DNA of 64,000 nucleotides. It comes from Triatoma infestans (lineage: Eukaryota > Arthropoda > Insecta > Hemiptera > Reduviidae). Position numbers and translations under genes: made by a program. This document shows positions 53,009 through 64,000 of the stretch, piece after piece (the stretch's first letter is position 1; every line of letters begins with the position of its first letter). The stretch is from the NCBI GenBank assembly GCA_011037195.1, contig JAAEAF010002359.1, positions 62,001 to 126,000 of the forward strand, written 5' to 3'. Under the pieces are notes generated by a model. That model saw only the letters and a program-made list of their open reading frames with translations. It was not told where the DNA came from and did not search any database.

Positions 53009-54865
53009 TTAAGAGGATGGAGATTTTGTCCTACGTCTTGGTGGCGAAGATGGTGAACGGCTACGCCACTTAGTAGGGGTTCGACTTCTTTTCCGACGGG
53101 GAGTTCTACTTCTTTTCCTGCGAGGCGTTCTACTACGTCTTCTAATTGGAGTTCTGCTCTTCCTTCTACTTCTAGACCTTGACCTTCTTCTTGGTGATCT
53201 TGTTCTTCTTCTTGGTGACCTACTTTTCTTCCTGGAAGGCGAACGACTTTTTTTTCTTGAAGGTGACCTACTCTTCTTTCGTGAAGGAGATCTACTTTTC
53301 TTCCTTGATACTGATCTGCTTTTTCTTCGAGAAAGTGACCTGCTCTTTTTTCTAGAGGGAGAACGGCTTTTTTTTCTAGAAGGCGAGCGACTCTTCTTCC
53401 TTGATGGTGATCTGCTTTTCTTTCTAATGGGTGAATGACTTTTCTTTCTAGGTGGAGTTCTTTTACGACTTGCAGATCTGCTTTCTCTGCGTGATCTACT
53501 TCTGCTTCTGCGCACAGTAGAAGGTGATCTCTTTTCAGGAGATTTAGATCCATCTCTCACAAGCTCCTTATCGGGCCCATCTAAAACTAAATCCTTTTCC
53601 ACACTCGATTTCACAGAATCTTTATTATCGTTCTTAGATGGCGAATCTTTACTTCGAATTTCTTTTTCCTTGTCTCTTTCTTTCTTATCATCTTTATGCC
53701 TACTGGATTTTGTCTTTTCACTACGTTTCGATCTTGAGCGACTCCTTGATTTGCGCGATCTTCCCCTACTTTTCGACCTAGACCTAGATTTACTTCTTCT
53801 TCTGTCTCTGGACCGCTTCTTGCGATCACGCGATCGTGAACGTTTTCTAGACCGAGATCGCGAACGTTTTCGAGATCTAGATCTCCTTCTTCTCCCTCTG
53901 GATCTTGACCTTGATCTCCTGCGTCGTCCTCGCGATCTTGATCTTGATCTTCTTCTTGATCTGGATCTACTTCTCCGTTTTTTATCTTTTGATAGTATAC
54001 CAATAACAGGATCAATGGCAGCTGATATTAAATTCTGAGCCTCTTTTACTCTAGTCATGGCTTCTTCAATTTCCCTTTGAGCGGCTTCATTACTTTTAGC
54101 TTGGGGTTTATCAATGTTAACTGTTGAATGTGAAATTTGAACGGGTCTTCCAAGCAAATCTGATCCATTCATTTTTAGAGCTGTAATTATACTACTTTGC
54201 TCAGAAAATTCGACCAATGCATACTTATTTGGATCGTTTTCTCTTGTACAAAACCTCACATACTTTACATCACCAGCTGTGCCAAAAAAATCTATTAACT
54301 GCTGTGCTGTTATATTACTATCAATATTAGAAGCAACTACAGTTCTACGAATTTCTTCAATTCTAACAGAATCATAATTAATGGGCAATGGAGGATACGG
54401 AGGTAAACCATTTGAAATTAGTACAGGGTCATGTGTTGTTATAACTTGATTAGGTTGCACTCCTTCAATCTGATTAGTTACATGAGGTGGGAGTTTCGAG
54501 TTATTGCCATATAAGCCGGGGACGACATTTGCTTGGGCAGCAATTTCCAAAGCTCTGTATTCATCTGGAATTTCATTTGTTGACGATACATAGGGGGTAA
54601 CAATCAGAGCTCTATCAATAAAAACAGTGTTGGTCATATGTTGTGCAACCCCCACACATACCGCATCAAAAAACTTGACATAACATATTCGAGACTGCAC
54701 AGGGACGGAAACGTCCCTAATAGTTGGATATAATCTAATGTCTTCAATCTTACCAAGAAATCCAAATAACGTTTGCATTTGATCTTTAGTGGCTTGTGGT
54801 GCAATATTAGTTATTTGCACCACTTTGGTGCTCGGCACCTGTGGTAGTTCCGTTTGCGCTGTCAT
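53009..54865 (-). CDS. SREK1: SREK1, two-RRM SR-related splicing regulator
   Basis: A 618-aa nuclear splicing regulator. RRM1 lies at about residues 14-90 (VVQITNIAPQATKDQMQTLF, VCYVKFF-like RNP1, NTVFIDRALIV). RRM2 lies at about 175-255 (RTVVASNIDSNITAQQLIDF, KYALVEF RNP1, LLGRPVQISHS). The AQREIEEAMTRVKEAQNLIS helix after RRM2 is a SREK1 hallmark. From about residue 298 the protein is arginine/serine-rich with acidic, lysine-rich patches (KDDKKERDKEKEI). Near 474-553 are ten tandem octapeptides KKSRSPSR. The ATG at 54865 gives an N-terminus like the long vertebrate isoform. The coding region is one exon here, whereas the vertebrate gene has many. The RS part is a typical SRPK target. It diverges from Rab4, about 540 bp away. 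Confidence 0.93.
   Translation of the reverse strand: MTAQTELPQVPSTKVVQITNIAPQATKDQMQTLFGFLGKIEDIRLYPTIRDVSVPVQSRICYVKFFDAVCVGVAQHMTNTVFIDRALIVTPYVSSTNEIPDEYRALEIAAQANVVPGLYGNNSKLPPHVTNQIEGVQPNQVITTHDPVLISNGLPPYPPLPINYDSVRIEEIRRTVVASNIDSNITAQQLIDFFGTAGDVKYVRFCTRENDPNKYALVEFSEQSSIITALKMNGSDLLGRPVQISHSTVNIDKPQAKSNEAAQREIEEAMTRVKEAQNLISAAIDPVIGILSKDKKRRSRSRSRRRSRSRSRGRRRRSRSRSRGRRRRSRSRKRSRSRSRKRSRSRDRKKRSRDRRRSKSRSRSKSRGRSRKSRSRSRSKRSEKTKSSRHKDDKKERDKEKEIRSKDSPSKNDNKDSVKSSVEKDLVLDGPDKELVRDGSKSPEKRSPSTVRRSRSRSRRESRSASRKRTPPRKKSHSPIRKKSRSPSRKKSRSPSRKKSRSPSRKKSRSLSRRKSRSVSRKKSRSPSRKKSRSPSRKKSRSPSRKKSRSPRRRTRSPRRRSRSRSRRKSRTPIRRRSRTPRRKRSRTPRRKRSRTPTKWRSRSPSSPPRRRTKSPSS
53207..53446 (-). repeat. 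Ten tandem 24-bp units coding for KKSRSPSR
   Basis: Ten consecutive octapeptide units of form K/R-K-S-R-S-P-S-R lie in the RS domain of SREK1. Codon use varies between units, so the repeat is older or more constrained than the one in AIFM3 copy 2. Coordinates come from residue counting. Confidence 0.85.
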
Positions 54866-55404
54866 TATTCCTTCTTATGTAAACATTACTGCACCAAAAT
54901 AATTATGATTTAAAAACAATGTCACAAAACCACTGAAACAAGCATAATCCAAACTTAAAATTCAATAACCGAATCTAACTATTCGCCCACTAATTGATGC
55001 TAAACAACAAAATGGCCACTATTTCTAACATTGCCACGGCATTCTTTATAGCTGAAAGGTACATTAATTTTTTTAAAGAATTCATTAGAATCTTGTTGTG
55101 TAATTAGATAATATTATATTAATTTTTGTTAATAAAAAATAAAGTTCTAAAATAAATATAAATTCTTATTTTAATAAACACATTATTGAGGTGTGAAATC
55201 TGTTCTGAGACATAAATCAATTCGTAGTGCGATTAGACAGGTTGATTTCAAATTCGTACTTGCTGTCGTGAAGGCAAGATTGTGGAGTTGTTAACCCCTC
55301 AAATTTCTATTTATTTGCTTTGAAATTAATACTTTCGTAATGCTGTAATTAATTTTATACGCTCCCTTAATGTTTGTGATGTAACCCAAAACAAATCTGC
55401 AACA
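54866..55404. promoter_or_regulatory. Shared upstream region of SREK1 and Rab4
   Basis: The two genes are head to head with 539 bp between start codons, so this region probably acts as a bidirectional promoter. No TATA box is obvious at fitting distances. This is inferred from gene arrangement only. Confidence 0.5.
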
Positions 55405-61774
<6,370 letters not shown>

Positions 61775-63647
61775 CTTAAAGTCACATTTTGAAGAACTAA
61801 ACTACTTTCAGATCATATGGATAGTAACACTTCATTTTTTCTCTCAATAATTTGGAAGCTTAAAAATTGATATAATTTTTGTTGGAATTCCAGCTTCAGA
61901 TCTAAAGGTATTATTATATAAGCATTTATATTTATGTAATAGTTTAATAGATCTAGTAGGGACTTAAAGCGAGTAGATTTTTGAGTTGTTTTGGTGGCCT
62001 ATTCTTAGGAGTTTTATTATTTCAAGTTACAAGGGCCTCAGAGGTTTAAAAAATTTACATTTGAATATAATTTAAGCATAATTAAAAAACATATTAAATT
62101 TATATTTCGATAAATTGCTTTAGGAATGCATTCCTTTTATTTATTAGCTTTATTTGTTTATTTGCACTTGGATTTGCCTTATGATCATTATATTATGCTG
62201 TTAAGATATTTTATTAAACTCTTATTAAAAAGCAATTAGATGTATTACAATATCGTTTCCTCTATGATTAAATATAAATGAGATAGATAAATATTAATAC
62301 ATTTATAAAGGTAGATTTTAAAAAATATTATAACCAAAAAAATAGCCTCTTTTTATTAAAGGAATATAAAAGTTGAAAAAAGTTTTTTTTGTTAGTATTA
62401 ATCTGGGGATTTAATACTAAAGCACAATAATCGATTATACGTTTAGTTTTAGTTTTTTATTTTCAATTAAGTGCAATGAAGCAAAATTACTAAAGAAACA
62501 TATATTCTTTAAGAAATGTATTTAAGTTTATTTAAAAAATTACTTTCACAATTTTCCTTATACTGTAATCATTATTATAGAATATTTTAATAGAATATTA
62601 TTTTTTTTTTAACTCTAAGGAATATATATGTTGCATATAATTACTTTATTTAAATTTAATCTCACATAATTAGGAAAAAATGTTAATAAAAAGCCTAGAA
62701 CCCATTTGTATATATTATATATTGATCTTCATATATTTTTATAAACACAATATATCCTGAGCCGCGGCATTTTAAGCTCCGCAAATTTAAAATATCCTGT
62801 CATAATGATGACAAGAATGTGATATAAGGTGCTTGCTTAATATTAAAAGAGTGAAAGGAAGTATAAATATCAAGCGGCATGAGAATGGAGATTATTCAGA
62901 TAAATATAAGATTTAGTAATTTAGTAAATAAATCCTGAATGTTTCTAGTCACTTTGTTTATAACTTTTATTTTTTAAATAATTTATTGTTAATCTACGAT
63001 ACAGCAATATTTATTTTGTTACTTGCAAAATATCTGTTTAATAGATTTTAAATGTATTTTTTTAAGTTAATAAACTAAATTTTTATTTTGAATTGGGGAA
63101 TTTCTTGTTCGACCTTTCCATTGTATATATTATTTCGAAAATTGTCTGAATCAAAAGTTATCTGTATTAAAAAATCAATAGGAATATGTAATTTATTTTC
63201 TCCACACATTCTGTAAGTAAACTAAATTTTTACTTTCTACTTTATATTTTTTGAAATTTCGGTGCCATAATAAAAAAGTCTTGTTTTTGACAATAGATGT
63301 GCCCTACTGAAGACGGGAACAATTCTCGAAACGTTTGGAGAAAATTAAGAAGATTGTAATTTTTTATTAACATGTTCCTCGTCAATTTTCGAAATAATAA
63401 ACTAAAAAAAATGAGGAAAAAATGTATAATAGACAATAAATTACATGGTAAAAACAATTCTGAAAATAAATATGTATTTTTGTTTTATTTTAAATGTAAA
63501 GATCTCCATAAATAAATATTTCAAAATAATATTATATTTTTAGCCATATAATTTCATCATTTGTTCAAAATAAGTTAAATTCCAAAATTATCAAATATTA
63601 CAATAGTTTCAAATTTAGGAAAAAAATGCTGCAAGTCCTAGGATTCA
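61775..63647. other. AT-rich region downstream of Rab4
   Basis: No coding exon or recognisable repeat was seen. Base composition is very AT-rich, with many AATAAA motifs, so the Rab4 3' end cannot be placed. A short open frame on minus (63242-63457) has no recognised similarity. Confidence 0.5.
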
Positions 63648-63702
63648 TTAAGTTTTATTTTCCTTCCCAACAGCTTCACTTACATTGACAAAACCATCAA
63701 TC
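63648..63702 (-). CDS. Possible last exon of an unidentified minus-strand gene
   Basis: On the minus strand a good 3' splice site (T-rich tract then CTAG at 63706-63703) is followed by an in-frame end IDGFVNVSEAVGKENKT and a TAA stop. It is short, and chance cannot be excluded. Upstream exons would lie beyond the window edge. I do not recognise the protein. Confidence 0.3.
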
Positions 63703-64000
63703 CTAGAAAAAAAAAAAATTAAATGGAATATTTAAGCAATTTTTTTTTTTAAATTTCATATCTGCACAAGCTGAACAATGAATGGTACAAGAGTTAATAA
63801 AAGGGTGAGAGGTTCCCTCCCAATCTACTGTGGGGAAGTTCTCCCAAAAAGTATAAGGGTAATATTAGGGTATTAAGAGAAGAATTCTTATTACTTTCAA
63901 TATGTAATCAGACTATGAACTATTTTTGATGTCCTATTCAAATGCAATTGTGAAGCATTATGCCCTTCATATGGCTAAGACATTTGAGCCTTGGGTGTGT

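Noticed and set aside
53611..54038. Long alternative frames on both strands over the SREK1 RS region
   Set aside because: Shadows of the repetitive arginine/serine codons; the 618-residue frame with two RRMs explains the region.

Overview
This is an AT-rich, intron-rich animal genomic window. Long introns, U2-type splice sites, animal-specific gene families and a heavy load of decayed non-LTR retrotransposons, tRNA-derived SINEs, one copia element, and Tc1 and Harbinger remnants point to an arthropod. The decayed reverse-transcriptase and RNase H sequences look like those common in spiders, so a spider or other chelicerate is my best guess; this is inference, as no marker gene fixes the species.

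Layout. (1) 1.9-9.0 kb, minus strand: an SR-protein kinase (SRPK) gene with ten visible exons; its 5' end was not found. (2) 14.2-23.7 kb and 32.1-42.4 kb, plus strand: two tandem AIFM3-like genes (Rieske domain plus FAD/NADH oxidoreductase) whose core exons have matching boundaries and phases. The second copy (885 aa) begins with a hydrophobic anchor exon and has a 982-bp exon holding 33 copies of an acidic octapeptide. In the first copy that exon is only 82 bp, and the anchor exon survives as a relic without its ATG or its GT donor. (3) 42.7-50.6 kb, minus strand: a small three-exon gene resembling mitochondrial ribosomal protein mL63 (MRPL57), with a 4.3-kb copia element in its second intron. 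(4) 51.55-52.0 kb, plus: a low-molecular-weight tyrosine phosphatase with an uninterrupted coding region. (5) 53.0-54.9 kb, minus: SREK1, a two-RRM, RS-rich splicing regulator, also uninterrupted. (6) 55.4-61.8 kb, plus: a six-exon Rab4 GTPase, head to head with SREK1. (7) 63.65-63.70 kb: a possible last exon of another minus-strand gene.

Functional links. SRPK phosphorylates RS domains and SREK1 has one, so a kinase and a plausible substrate lie about 44 kb apart; this may be chance. The AIFM3 pair gives two redox proteins that share catalytic motifs but differ at the N-terminus. The gaps and large introns are mostly repeats: a full-length SINE with an 11-bp target duplication, an 805-bp Harbinger-type element with TIRs and TTA duplications, fragments from several LINE insertions, and at least ten pieces of an unassigned dispersed repeat.

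All exon models come from reading splice sites, phase and remembered protein families by eye. No search or alignment was run.
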